DNA of 64,000 bases from Acidimicrobiia bacterium (GTDB taxonomy: Bacteria; Actinomycetota; Acidimicrobiia; Spongiisociales; UBA11373): positions 26,782-90,781 of the forward strand of contig JBBDMM010000010.1 of the NCBI GenBank assembly GCA_040878325.1. The letters run 5' to 3'. The position numbers and the translations under genes were made by a program. Under the pieces are notes generated by a model that did not search any database, had not been told where the DNA came from, and saw only the letters and a program-made list of their open reading frames with translations. Position 1 is the stretch's first letter; every line of letters begins with the position of its first letter. Shown piece after piece: positions 8,382 through 16,841 of the stretch.

Positions 8382-8780
8382 TTACGCCACGAAGGCGACC
8401 AGCATTCCCCCGTAGATGGCGGTGAGGGCCGTCATGGCGGTCACCATCACGGTGGTGTTGGTCTTCAGGTGCTTCTGCATCATTTCGAACATGTGGTGCA
8501 TGTTCTCGTCCATGCGATCGAGCCGATCCTCGATCCGCTCGAAGCGGCGCTCGAACCGCTGCTCCATCCCGTTGAACCGCTTCTCGAGCCCGTCAAACCG
8601 CTGCTGGAGGTTGTCGAAGCGGACCCCGACCGCCTCGAACTGGCGGTCGACGTCGGCCTTCTTGGCCAGCTCGTCGGGCGGGGAGGGGAGACGGGTCATC
8701 AGGGTCTGGGCGTGGTCGGCACCAAGGACCTCCTCGAGGCGAGCATACAGGGCCCGCAGTGACGGGTCGGGCAAGGACAT
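8382..8780 (-). CDS. Coiled-coil protein with C-terminal membrane helix (copy 1)
   Basis: A 132-residue protein beginning MSLPDPSLRALYARLEEVLG. Residues about 45-100 form a charged coiled coil with repeating RF-(D/N/E)-x-(L/M/I) units (LQQRFDGLEKRFNGMEQRF). The last 20 or so residues (VMVTAMTALTAIYGGMLVAFV) form a membrane helix. A paralogue lies at 36997-37401 on the other strand, sharing the N-terminus, the coil, the tail anchor and an upstream motif. The start is set by GGAG in CAGGAGCCGAAT just before ATG 8780. Function unknown; a membrane-tethered oligomeric scaffold is a guess. Confidence 0.75.
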   Translation of the reverse strand: MSLPDPSLRALYARLEEVLGADHAQTLMTRLPSPPDELAKKADVDRQFEAVGVRFDNLQQRFDGLEKRFNGMEQRFERRFERIEDRLDRMDENMHHMFEMMQKHLKTNTTVMVTAMTALTAIYGGMLVAFVA

Positions 8781-8930
8781 ATTCGGCTCCTGATCGAATG
8801 GAGGGGCATCGTCTCTCCAGGGTGTGACACGTTGCTGCCCGCCGAAATTCGACGCGCACAAGGCCCAATGCCCCTAGGCCGCCGACCCCCGATCCCGTAC
8901 AACCAGGGAGAGAAACACCAGAGGGGGCCA

Positions 8931-10706
8931 ATGGACCGCACGTTCCTGATCCTCGGCGGCGGCGGCATGGTGGGCACCGAAGTAGCTCGCCAGATTCTGC
9001 GTCTCCCCCCGTCGCAGACGGGGGGAGTACCCGCCGAAGGCGGGGGAGGGGGGCAGCGGAGACAGCGTGCGCGTGGACACGACTCTTCTCTTGCGGAAGG
9101 CTGGAGACTGGAGACTGGCGACTGGAGACTCATCCTCGCCACCCTCACCGAACCCGAGGCCCAAGAAGCCGTCGATGCCCTGCAACAGGTCGCCCCGAAC
9201 GGCGTCGACATCGTTGGCGAGTGCGGCGACATCTTCCTCGCCGAAGGCCTCTGCCACATGCCACGGAGGCAACTTCTCGATGACCCGGACGCCCGCCGCC
9301 AGGTGTTCGACGACATGCTGGGCCCGATCGACGCCGCCTACGAGCGTTCCCATCTCGCCGCCCTCATCCGCAAGTACCGCCCCGATGTGATCGTCGATGC
9401 GGTGAACACCGCCACCGCCATCTCGTATCAGGACGTGTCGACCGCGGCGGTGATCGCCGAACGCGACGCCGAATCCCTCCTCGCAGGCCAGAACCCAGAT
9501 GATCTCCCCGACCACATCCAGTCGCTGATCCTGTCGATCGCGGTGCCCCAACTGGTGCGCCATGTGATGATCCTCGAGCGGGCGATGCGCGACGCCGGCA
9601 CCCGCCTGTACCTGAAGGTGGGCACCACCGGCACCGGGGGGATGGGCCTCAACGTGCCCTACACCCACAGCGAGGACCGCCCTTCGGCCAAGCTGCTGGG
9701 CAAGACTGCGGTGGGTTTCGCCCACACCGGGCTGCTGTTCCTGATGGCCCGCACCCCGGGCGGCCCGAACGTCAAGGAAGTGAAGCCGGGCGCCCTGATC
9801 GGCTACCGCAATGTGGAGCACCGGACGATCCGGGAGCGGGGCGAGACCGTGTGGTGCTACCAGGGGGTGCGGGAGCCGCTGGGGGAGCGCCTCGACCTGC
9901 ATCGGGATTCGAAAGACTTCACCCCGCTGTTCGACCTGCAGTTGCCGGTGGTGGACACCGGGGAGAACGGGGTGTTCACCAAGGGCGAGTTCGAGGCGAT
10001 CACCGAGTTGGGCCAGATGGAGCTGGTCACCCCCGAGGAGGTGGCGGCGGTGTGCCTGCGGGAGATCACCGGCGCCAGCACCGGCCACGACCTGATCGCC
10101 GCCATCGACGGAGCGGTGATGGACCCCTCGTACCGGGGCGGGGTGCTGCGGTCCCGGGTGTTGACCCGCCTGGAGTGGCTGGAACGCGAGACCAAGACCC
10201 ACAGCGTGGCGCTGGGCCAACTGGGCCCGCCCGAGTTGTCCAAACTGTTGTGGGAGGCGGAGTTGATCGGGATGTGCCAGGGGACCATCCCCGGTGCGCT
10301 CCAGGCGACCCCGGCCGAGTTGAGCCGGGAGGTGACCCAGTTGCTGGACCGCCGGGCGGGGCTTAGCGACACGATCGTGTCCCTGGGCATCCCCATCCTC
10401 GAGTCCGACGGCGACACCCTCCGCCGGGGCCCCCGGTTGCGGATCCCCGAAATGCCCGGGGAGGACACCGTGGCGGTGACCGCCGCCGACCGGGACCGTT
10501 GGGCGGCCAAGGGCTGGGTCGACCTGCGGGAGGCCAACTTCGAACGCTGGCAGAAGCGGCTGCGGGCGATCATCGAAGCCCGCCCCGAAAAGGGCGAAAC
10601 CGGCTCCTCATCGGTAGCCGCCGGCACCTCGGAGACCGAAGAGATCCGCGCCGGCGCAGTGGTGGCCTGGGTGCTGGCCAACGAGATGGGCGGACATCGG
10701 GGCTGA
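8931..10706 (+). CDS. Large NAD(P)-binding Rossmann-fold protein with an in-frame repeat insertion
   Basis: A 591-residue protein starting FLILGGGGMVGTEVARQIL, a GxGxxG-like dinucleotide-binding motif, so an oxidoreductase or epimerase relative is likely; the rest has no assigned substrate. A conserved-looking core (NVPYTHSED then SAKLLGKTAVGF) recurs in three decayed copies downstream. Between the first helix and the second strand (residues about 25-67) lies a low-complexity insert encoded by a hairpin repeat plus a heptamer repeat (9001-9130); removing it joins VARQILR to LILATLTEPEA naturally. The ATG at 8931 has a purine-rich GAGGGGG upstream. The family was not identified further. Confidence 0.75.
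   Translation: MDRTFLILGGGGMVGTEVARQILRLPPSQTGGVPAEGGGGGQRRQRARGHDSSLAEGWRLETGDWRLILATLTEPEAQEAVDALQQVAPNGVDIVGECGDIFLAEGLCHMPRRQLLDDPDARRQVFDDMLGPIDAAYERSHLAALIRKYRPDVIVDAVNTATAISYQDVSTAAVIAERDAESLLAGQNPDDLPDHIQSLILSIAVPQLVRHVMILERAMRDAGTRLYLKVGTTGTGGMGLNVPYTHSEDRPSAKLLGKTAVGFAHTGLLFLMARTPGGPNVKEVKPGALIGYRNVEHRTIRERGETVWCYQGVREPLGERLDLHRDSKDFTPLFDLQLPVVDTGENGVFTKGEFEAITELGQMELVTPEEVAAVCLREITGASTGHDLIAAIDGAVMDPSYRGGVLRSRVLTRLEWLERETKTHSVALGQLGPPELSKLLWEAELIGMCQGTIPGALQATPAELSREVTQLLDRRAGLSDTIVSLGIPILESDGDTLRRGPRLRIPEMPGEDTVAVTAADRDRWAAKGWVDLREANFERWQKRLRAIIEARPEKGETGSSSVAAGTSETEEIRAGAVVAWVLANEMGGHRG
9001..9130 (+). repeat. Palindromic plus heptamer repeat inserted in frame in a coding sequence
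   Basis: An 11-bp perfect hairpin (CTCCCCCCGTC at 9003-9013, GACGGGGGGAG at 9017-9027, loop GCA) is followed by a GGGGGAGGGGGGCAG segment like that of the other hairpin repeats. It ends in four exact 7-base units (GGAGACT, GGAGACT, GGCGACT, GGAGACT) at 9103-9130. The whole block stays open in the Rossmann-protein frame. Confidence 0.85.
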
Positions 10707-10737
10707 GGCCTGATCCTCAGGCGACGACGCGAACCTG

Positions 10738-10787
10738 AGCGTTGCGGGCGAGCCCCAACGAGGCCCTTTCACGCCACGGAGGCGATC
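10738..10787 (-). pseudogene. Remnant of a coiled-coil gene 3' end
   Basis: About 47 bases closely match the end of the coiled-coil gene and its downstream flank at 8351-8397, in the same minus orientation. The fragment reads IASVA then stop, against VAFVA then stop in the intact gene, and continues with the same GGGCCTCG flank. The two matching segments form direct repeats on either side of the Rossmann-fold gene. Confidence 0.55.
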
Positions 10788-10825
10788 GGAGCGCGCGCCC
10801 GGTTCGGCGCGTACCATCTCGCGCC

Positions 10826-12736
10826 ATGCGGAATGTCGCCGCGGCTGCCCTACTCATGGTCTTCGGGCAGGCGTGCTCCGGGACAACGGCCGAGACGGTG
10901 ACGACCATCGTTCCTTCGGCGTCCACCGGTGGGTTGACCACGACCACCGATCTCGGTACGACGACGACGGAGATGTCGACCACCACTTTGGTAGCCATGG
11001 CGGACGACGGTTACCTGCCCGTTGGTGCCCTCGCACTGAGGCGGCAGTTTCCCGGGGGCGAGTCGCGGGGCGCGATCGTGCCCGACGCGACCTTGGCCGT
11101 CAGCGACGATCGGGTCCTCATCGTCACCAACGACTTCTTGCGACTGTTCACCGACACCGGAACGCCGCTCGCTGATACCTCATTGAGGAGTTTCGCTCGC
11201 GCATCTTCCACCAGTGCCGTGGGCGACCCCCGATTGGTATTCGACCACACAAGTCGGAGGTTCTTCGTGGTCGTACAGGGTTTCGAACTGAACTGTCCGC
11301 CAGACGATTGTCTGTCGACGCTCCACCTATTGGTGTCGAAGACGGAGAGCCCCGGTTCGCTCGGCAGCGCCGATTGGAACTCATTCGACCTTGACGCACG
11401 GCTCCGGCTGACCAGTGAGGGACCCCACGACAAGGCGCATTTCCCGGACTACCCGGCACTGGCTGTCAACGGTCCCTATGTCGTGATCGGGGTCCAGATG
11501 GAGCGCTTCTCCGACGAGCGAACCGAGTACCAGCTAATCAGGGTCCTCGACAAGGAGGTCCTCCTCGCCGGCGGCCCCGTCACCTCGTGGCGAGACTTCC
11601 CGCTTGAGAAGGGAGCCTGGGGCCCGGGTGCGTTCACTCAGAATCTGCTCCCGGCGAAGTACTCGAATCCCGCCGATGCCGCCGCGCCGTTCTTTCTCGC
11701 CGGCGTCGTCGGCGAGGGCACCTGCGACCTCGTGTTGTTCGCCATCTCCGGCCCGCCGGGTGACCCCGACCTCACGGTTCGAACCGTCGAACTCCCTGGA
11801 GAGTGCGAGCGACCCGTCGACGCCGAGCAGCCCGGTGACGCTCCGGCGGTGCTGATCGACCAGGCGTGGATCTCCGACCGTCCCGTATACCAGAGCGGGT
11901 ATCTGTGGGTGGCCAGGGTGGTTGCCGTGGCACCGCCGAACGACCTGCGCTCGGCCATCAAGATCGTCCGGCTCGACGTTCGCGACTTTCCCGACCAGGT
12001 CGACCAGGTCGAGGAGTACTTCCTTGAGGTGCCGGGCGCATGGCTCTCTTACCCGGCCCTTGAGGTCGATGACGAAGGCAATCTAGTGGTGGTGTTCGCC
12101 CAGTCGAGTCCCGATATGTATCCCTCGGCGTTGTACACGGGACGGCTTGCCGACGACCCGCCCGGGGAGCTGCGCCCGCACGCGGTGCTCAAGCGGGGAG
12201 AGGCGAGCCAGAATCAGCTCGACGCGCTGGGCCGTAACAAGTACGGCGACTACTTCGGGGCAGCCCTTGACCCCGATGGTTCCGGGGTTTGGGTCCACGG
12301 CGAGTACGTGCTCTGCCACGCTCGCTGGGGCACTTGGGTGGGATTCGTTGGATTCGAGGCCGCCACCATGGAGCTCGGTGTCGACTCCGTGGGCGTCGGC
12401 CCGCCCACTGACTGCGGGCCATCCATCAGTGGAAGGGTCGAGAGCCAGGCCATCGACGTCGCCGACGTCTTCGTGTTCGCCCACGGAGACGCCGGCGGGT
12501 ACGGCGACGCCAATGCCAGGATCAACGGTGAGTTCATCCTGGATCTCCCGGCCGATCGGTATGTCATTTCCTTCTACACCCACTGCGGCCAGCCGGGCTT
12601 TCCGTGTTCTTCCTACCCCGACGAGGTGTTTCTCGGCTATTACAGCGAGGCCGGTCTTGTGCGTTCGCTCGCAGAGGCGACTCCGATCACAGTGATCGAC
12701 CGAGAGGTCGCGGGGCTAGTGGTGGAACTGCCGTAG
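10826..12736 (+). CDS. Secreted lipoprotein with Thr-rich linker, unknown function
   Basis: A 636-residue exported lipoprotein. A short signal peptide ends in a lipobox-like FGQAC (Cys19), followed by a long Thr/Ser-rich linker (about 20-60) of the kind that spans the cell wall in high-GC Gram-positives. The main body looks beta-rich, with repeated VVxGVQ- and VVVFAQ-like strands and several Cys pairs, possibly a beta-propeller; the C-terminal segment SGRVESQAIDVADVFVF to ADRYVISFYTHCG resembles a carboxypeptidase-regulatory-like domain. ATG 10826 lies 9 bases after TACCAT (10811-10816), a leaderless-type start. No enzymatic motif seen. Confidence 0.75.
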   Translation: MRNVAAAALLMVFGQACSGTTAETVTTIVPSASTGGLTTTTDLGTTTTEMSTTTLVAMADDGYLPVGALALRRQFPGGESRGAIVPDATLAVSDDRVLIVTNDFLRLFTDTGTPLADTSLRSFARASSTSAVGDPRLVFDHTSRRFFVVVQGFELNCPPDDCLSTLHLLVSKTESPGSLGSADWNSFDLDARLRLTSEGPHDKAHFPDYPALAVNGPYVVIGVQMERFSDERTEYQLIRVLDKEVLLAGGPVTSWRDFPLEKGAWGPGAFTQNLLPAKYSNPADAAAPFFLAGVVGEGTCDLVLFAISGPPGDPDLTVRTVELPGECERPVDAEQPGDAPAVLIDQAWISDRPVYQSGYLWVARVVAVAPPNDLRSAIKIVRLDVRDFPDQVDQVEEYFLEVPGAWLSYPALEVDDEGNLVVVFAQSSPDMYPSALYTGRLADDPPGELRPHAVLKRGEASQNQLDALGRNKYGDYFGAALDPDGSGVWVHGEYVLCHARWGTWVGFVGFEAATMELGVDSVGVGPPTDCGPSISGRVESQAIDVADVFVFAHGDAGGYGDANARINGEFILDLPADRYVISFYTHCGQPGFPCSSYPDEVFLGYYSEAGLVRSLAEATPITVIDREVAGLVVELP

Positions 12737-12767
12737 CGGGAGGTTCCGCCCCTACCGTGGCGCCGGG

Positions 12768-12818
12768 GCAGTGGTGGCCTGGGTGCTGGCCAACGAGATG
12801 GGCGGATATCGGGGCTGA
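12768..12818 (+). pseudogene. Near-identical copy of the Rossmann gene 3' end
   Basis: These 51 bases match the last 51 bases of the Rossmann-fold gene (10656-10706) at all but one position, including the TGA stop. No start or upstream part of the gene is present. The high identity implies recent duplication or gene conversion. The rest of this gap (12737-12849) shows no other feature. Confidence 0.75.
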
Positions 12819-12849
12819 CCCCGGCCCGGCGACCGTTGATGCCCGCGGA

Positions 12850-14817
12850 TCAGTGCCAGTCGACGACGTGGACGCCGATCGGGTCGGCGATCCCCTTGAG
12901 GTCGACGGTACGGGCCTCACTCAACGGGAAGGGGATGGTTCCCGCCGCTTCCACCGTGTCGGCCGAGGCGAGGATCTCATCGCCCCCCGCCAGGGATCCC
13001 ACCCGGGCGGCGGCGTGGACCCCGTGCCCCGAGTAGTCTGTCCCCTGGCGGGTGGCCTCGGCAAGATGCATTCCGATGCGCACCGACGGGGCGAATCCGT
13101 GCTCGCGACGGTGAGCCGCCAGCCGTCGCTGGATGGCGACGGCGCTGTCGATGGCCTTCCGGGCGTCGTCGAACGATGCAAAGAACCCGTCCCCGGTGTG
13201 CCGCACCACCTCGCCACCGGCGCTCTCGATCTCGTGACGCAGCACCCGGTCGTGCCAGGTGAGCAGTTCCTCCCAGGCGGCATCGCCGATGAGTCCGATC
13301 AGGTCGGTGGAGGTGACGATGTCACTGAAGACGAAGGTCTTGAGGACCCGGCGGCGGGTCGACTCCTGCGTCTGGATGCCGACCGTGGCACCCAGGTTGT
13401 CGAGGCCGCGAAGATCGGCGGCGGCTCCCAACTGCTCGAAGGTCGAGCGGGCCGAGCGGAATTCGAGCATCGCCCCGGTCTCGTCACCGGCGGCACGGCG
13501 TGCCCGCCCCAGCATGGTGCGGGCGAGGGCGGCCTCGTACGGCAGGTCGATCTCCTGCCACAACCGCCACGCCTGCCCGAGCGACTCCGTGGCGGCGCCA
13601 GGCTCGTCATCGTGGAGCTGCACCGATCCCCGGCAGGTGAGCGCCGTCGCCCGCCACGCCGGGCTCTCGAAGGGTTCCGTCAACCTCTCCAGCGTGGCGA
13701 CCTCTGCCCGGGCGGTCTCGAGGTCGCCCGCCGCCAGGGCGATCTCCACCCGGGCCGGCAACAGCGAGGCGCGGCGCAGGGCCGCGGTGGTCTCAGCACC
13801 GCCGACGGCGCTGAGCGCCCCGACGATGGCCCGCTCCGCCTCTTCGAGCTTGCCCTGGTCGCGCATGAGCAGGGCATACCCGGGCTGGGCGGAATGGCCT
13901 CGCTCGTATGCCTCCATGTAGGCCTGCTCCGCTCCCTCGATGTCGCCCATGCGACGCCTCACCTCGCCGATCTCATAGTGGGCGGAGCCGATTGCATCGT
14001 TGAGCCGGAACCGTTCCAGCTCGGCGCAGGCGGTCCGGGCTTCCCGCTCGGCCTCCGGCCAGGACCCGTGGAGCCGCTTCAACTCGGCGCGATGGACCTG
14101 GCATACGCCGGGGTAGCCGCCCACCGAATGGGTGCGCATCCACCGTTCGGCCTCCTCGGTCCACTCGCCAGCCCGGCGGTAATCGGCGAGGTTGCGGCAG
14201 GCGGCGATGGTGTTGCAGTAGACGTCGCTGGTGGCGCGGAGATCCTCCTCCTGGGACATCGCCATCACCGCGGCCTCGTCGATGACCCGGATCCCCTCGC
14301 GCCAGTCGCCGCCTTCGATCAGGCCGTAGCCCTTGAAGCTCATCGCCATCGACTGCAGCCCGCGGACCCCCTGGCGTCGGGCGATCGCGATGGCCTCCTC
14401 GGCGGCCTCGATGCCCCGCTCGAAGTCGCTCCCCATGATCAGGGCGCCGGCGGCGTGGAGCAGCTTCACCCAGCCGTGCCCCGTCGATTCGGGTTGGCCC
14501 TCGACGAGACTCTCGGCGCGAGCCATCCAGCCGGCGCCGACCGACTCCTTGAGCCGGCGGAAAGCGAGGTAGGAGAGCAGGGCGGCTACCGCCGCCGCGT
14601 CGGTGGGACGCTCCTCGGCGATGAACGCGGAGTAGGCGCGTTCGAAGGTGGCGACCGCCTCGTCGGTGTGAGCGCTCCACCACAGGGCATCGCCGAGCGC
14701 CACGAGGTCATCGGGGCTGAGGCCCTCATCGTGATCGGCCTTCGAGAGCGCCTCACGGGCCTCGTCCCAGTCGTGCCTCTTGATGGCTTCCCGCCCCTGA
14801 GCAACGAGATCGGGCAT
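12850..14817 (-). CDS. TPR-repeat protein with C-terminal class III cyclase-like domain
   Basis: A 655-residue cytoplasmic protein: helical TPR-like repeats to about residue 480, then a class III nucleotide cyclase homology domain (about 485-655). The first metal-binding Asp is in VFSDIVTST and the second in RHTGDGFFASF, but the transition-state Asn is replaced by His (GVHAAARV) and the substrate Lys position is Arg, so catalysis is uncertain. Most cyclase fusions in this window carry the cyclase N-terminally; here it is C-terminal. ATG 14817 matches the natural start MPDLVAQGREAIKRHDWDEA. It faces other cyclase genes but forms no operon. Confidence 0.85.
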   Translation of the reverse strand: MPDLVAQGREAIKRHDWDEAREALSKADHDEGLSPDDLVALGDALWWSAHTDEAVATFERAYSAFIAEERPTDAAAVAALLSYLAFRRLKESVGAGWMARAESLVEGQPESTGHGWVKLLHAAGALIMGSDFERGIEAAEEAIAIARRQGVRGLQSMAMSFKGYGLIEGGDWREGIRVIDEAAVMAMSQEEDLRATSDVYCNTIAACRNLADYRRAGEWTEEAERWMRTHSVGGYPGVCQVHRAELKRLHGSWPEAEREARTACAELERFRLNDAIGSAHYEIGEVRRRMGDIEGAEQAYMEAYERGHSAQPGYALLMRDQGKLEEAERAIVGALSAVGGAETTAALRRASLLPARVEIALAAGDLETARAEVATLERLTEPFESPAWRATALTCRGSVQLHDDEPGAATESLGQAWRLWQEIDLPYEAALARTMLGRARRAAGDETGAMLEFRSARSTFEQLGAAADLRGLDNLGATVGIQTQESTRRRVLKTFVFSDIVTSTDLIGLIGDAAWEELLTWHDRVLRHEIESAGGEVVRHTGDGFFASFDDARKAIDSAVAIQRRLAAHRREHGFAPSVRIGMHLAEATRQGTDYSGHGVHAAARVGSLAGGDEILASADTVEAAGTIPFPLSEARTVDLKGIADPIGVHVVDWH

Positions 14818-14936
14818 TCCACCCCCTCGGGCGAGCGACAAGCCGAGGTTAGTCGTAGGTGGTTCCTGTCCGGGTTCGGTCGACGCCAACGGCTCGCCCG
14901 ACGATTGTCGACGGGCGACGAACGACCATGCCGAAC

Positions 14937-15030
14937 GCACCGGGGGGATGGGCCCGACACTCACAGCGAGGGCCGCCGCTTCGCGAGACTGCTGGGGAAG
15001 ACGGCGGCGGGCTTCGCTCGAACTGGCCTC
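14937..15030 (+). pseudogene. Decayed internal fragment of a Rossmann-type gene
   Basis: One frame encodes THSEGRRFARLLGKTAAGF, closely resembling THSEDRPSAKLLGKTAVGF in the Rossmann-fold protein (DNA 9658-9720), and it is preceded by the same GCACCGGGGGGATGGGCC sequence. It is bounded by unrelated DNA and lies in the gap between a minus-strand TPR-cyclase gene and a secreted protein gene. The gap 14818-15078 otherwise holds only a promoter. Confidence 0.6.
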
Positions 15031-15078
15031 GTCCCTTTCACGGGCATCGAGGCCCTCGTTTTCGTAGACTCCCGATCC

Positions 15079-16266
15079 ATGTCTCGCCGCGCGGCCCTGC
15101 TGCTCACCGTCCTCGGTCTGCTGGCAGCGGCGGTGCCCGCCGCCGTCGCCGGCCACGAGCCCCTGCGGCTCACCGAGGGGGAGTGGTCGGGGACGCTCAC
15201 CTTCATGGCCGGGCTGAGCGGGGAGGTCGGGGAGGAGGGGCGCGTTTCGGTGGACGGCTACCAGATCGGCGACTTCCATCTCGAGGTCATCGCCGAGGAG
15301 GTCACCGGCCTCTACGCGTTGTCCGGCAGCGCCGGTGCCGAACTCAGCGGCCCCGGGCTGGCGGCCACTGGCCGCGGAACCTTCACCGGCTTCGGCAACG
15401 TGCTGGGAACCGCGGAGGTGCCGGTGCTCCACCTCACCGGGGGCACGGTGACCGTGGTGGTCGAGACGGGCTCGACGTCGGTGACCCAGGACGTCGACGT
15501 CTCCGGCCTGGTTCCCCCAACCGAGCTGGAGATCGAACGCCTCCATTGCGGGGTCGCCTCGGGTAGCTGGGGGGGCGAGGTGTTCATCAGCAACGTCTCG
15601 GCGGCGGGGCTGACCCCCCGGGTCCGCCAGGGCTCGTTCACGGCGTTCGAGGTCGACCGGGTCACCCAGGACCAGATCGATGAGCTGCAGGAGGCTTTGG
15701 GGGACTGGTTCCGCGACTGGGGCGACACGCTCTTCGGCCCCGGTACGGGCGCCACCTCGGACGTTGGTGGCCTCCCCGCTGTCAACACGGAGGCCCTGAT
15801 GGCTCGGATGGTGAGTGCGGTAGAGACCCTCAACAAATTCCAGAACCTCAAGGAGTGCGCCCGGGAGTTGATCGGTGAGGATCAGATCGAGGAATGGGAG
15901 AGCGGGATCGCCGGGTTCATCGCCATGTCGATCCAGGCGATCCTCTCACAGAGCGACGCCTCGGCGTACCGGGTAGACGTACTCACGCGGGTCGCCGCCG
16001 CCACCGGGGCGATCGGCGAAGGATCGCCGTTCCCCGAGACCGCCGTCACCACCGAGGAGATGCTCCGCCTCGAGGCCGAGGAGATTCTTCAGGCGAATGC
16101 GGTGACCGACGGCACCGACGCCGCCGGCAACCCGTGCAGCGAGGTGGCGCCCTGCCTCACCGACGACCCCGACGTGACCCTGATGGTGACCCGGGGGGCG
16201 CGCATGGGCTGGGACTACACCCTGGGCGGGGAGACGAGGCCGGCGACCGGATGGGCCTCGGCATGA
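15079..16266 (+). CDS. Secreted protein of unknown function
   Basis: A 395-residue exported protein with a clear signal peptide (MSRRAALLLTVLGLLAAAVP, cleavage near AVAG). The N-terminal half is beta-rich and Gly-rich (about 30-190); the C-terminal half is helical and acidic with scattered Cys. The ATG at 15079 lies 8 bases after a TAGACT -10 box (15065-15070), a leaderless-type start. It overlaps the following lipoprotein gene by four bases (ATGA), so the two products are probably made together and act outside the membrane. No family recognised. Confidence 0.75.
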   Translation: MSRRAALLLTVLGLLAAAVPAAVAGHEPLRLTEGEWSGTLTFMAGLSGEVGEEGRVSVDGYQIGDFHLEVIAEEVTGLYALSGSAGAELSGPGLAATGRGTFTGFGNVLGTAEVPVLHLTGGTVTVVVETGSTSVTQDVDVSGLVPPTELEIERLHCGVASGSWGGEVFISNVSAAGLTPRVRQGSFTAFEVDRVTQDQIDELQEALGDWFRDWGDTLFGPGTGATSDVGGLPAVNTEALMARMVSAVETLNKFQNLKECARELIGEDQIEEWESGIAGFIAMSIQAILSQSDASAYRVDVLTRVAAATGAIGEGSPFPETAVTTEEMLRLEAEEILQANAVTDGTDAAGNPCSEVAPCLTDDPDVTLMVTRGARMGWDYTLGGETRPATGWASA

Positions 16267-16730
16267 CCCGCCTCGGCGCCCTGGTGCTGGTGGCGGCGCT
16301 GCTATCGGGCTGCGGGGACGACGGGGCGACGACCTTCCCCGGAACCGCCGGCACCACCGCGGCGACGACGAGCACGAGCACCGCGGGCGACGAGCCCGGG
16401 GACGAGCCCGCGGCAAACCTGCCCGCCGTGCTCGGCCTGCAGGAGATCACCCTGCTCACGGCGACCAGCGGGGTGGGCATCCGCCCCATCCTGGAGTGGG
16501 AGGCGGTCGACGGCGCCGTCGGCTACGAGGTGGCGCTCAACGCACCGGGCGGCAGCATCTACTGGGCAGGGTGGGCCACCGGTACCAGCATCCCGGTGGG
16601 CGGTGAACCCCTGATCGACCCGGCCTTCTCCGGCCCGAGCGTATCCGCGGGGATGACCTGGAGCGTCGCCGCCTACGACGCCAGCGGGTACTTGGTGGCG
16701 GTCAGTGCGATGAGGCCGATCTCGCCCTGA
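16263..16730 (+). CDS. Small lipoprotein of unknown function
   Basis: A 155-residue lipoprotein with signal peptide MTRLGALVLVAALLSGC (lipobox LLSGC), a Thr/Ala/Glu-rich linker and one compact beta domain (about 55-155) reminiscent of a fibronectin type III-like fold (ILEWEAVDGAVGYEVAL). It is translationally coupled to the upstream secreted protein through an ATGA overlap. Function unknown. Confidence 0.72.
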   Translation: MTRLGALVLVAALLSGCGDDGATTFPGTAGTTAATTSTSTAGDEPGDEPAANLPAVLGLQEITLLTATSGVGIRPILEWEAVDGAVGYEVALNAPGGSIYWAGWATGTSIPVGGEPLIDPAFSGPSVSAGMTWSVAAYDASGYLVAVSAMRPISP

Positions 16731-16841
16731 GCCAGCGGTCGGGCCTCCGTCGGCCTCGCCCCAGGGCCCGGGGGAGTGAGGTCGCTTGGATCTCGGCGGA
16801 CCGCGTGCGGCCTGTCGAGTCTTGAAACTACCGTTCCCGGC

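Noticed and set aside
12604-15078. Long 5' extension of the secreted-protein frame
   Set aside because: The signal peptide and leaderless promoter place the start at 15079; the extension runs antisense to the TPR-cyclase gene.
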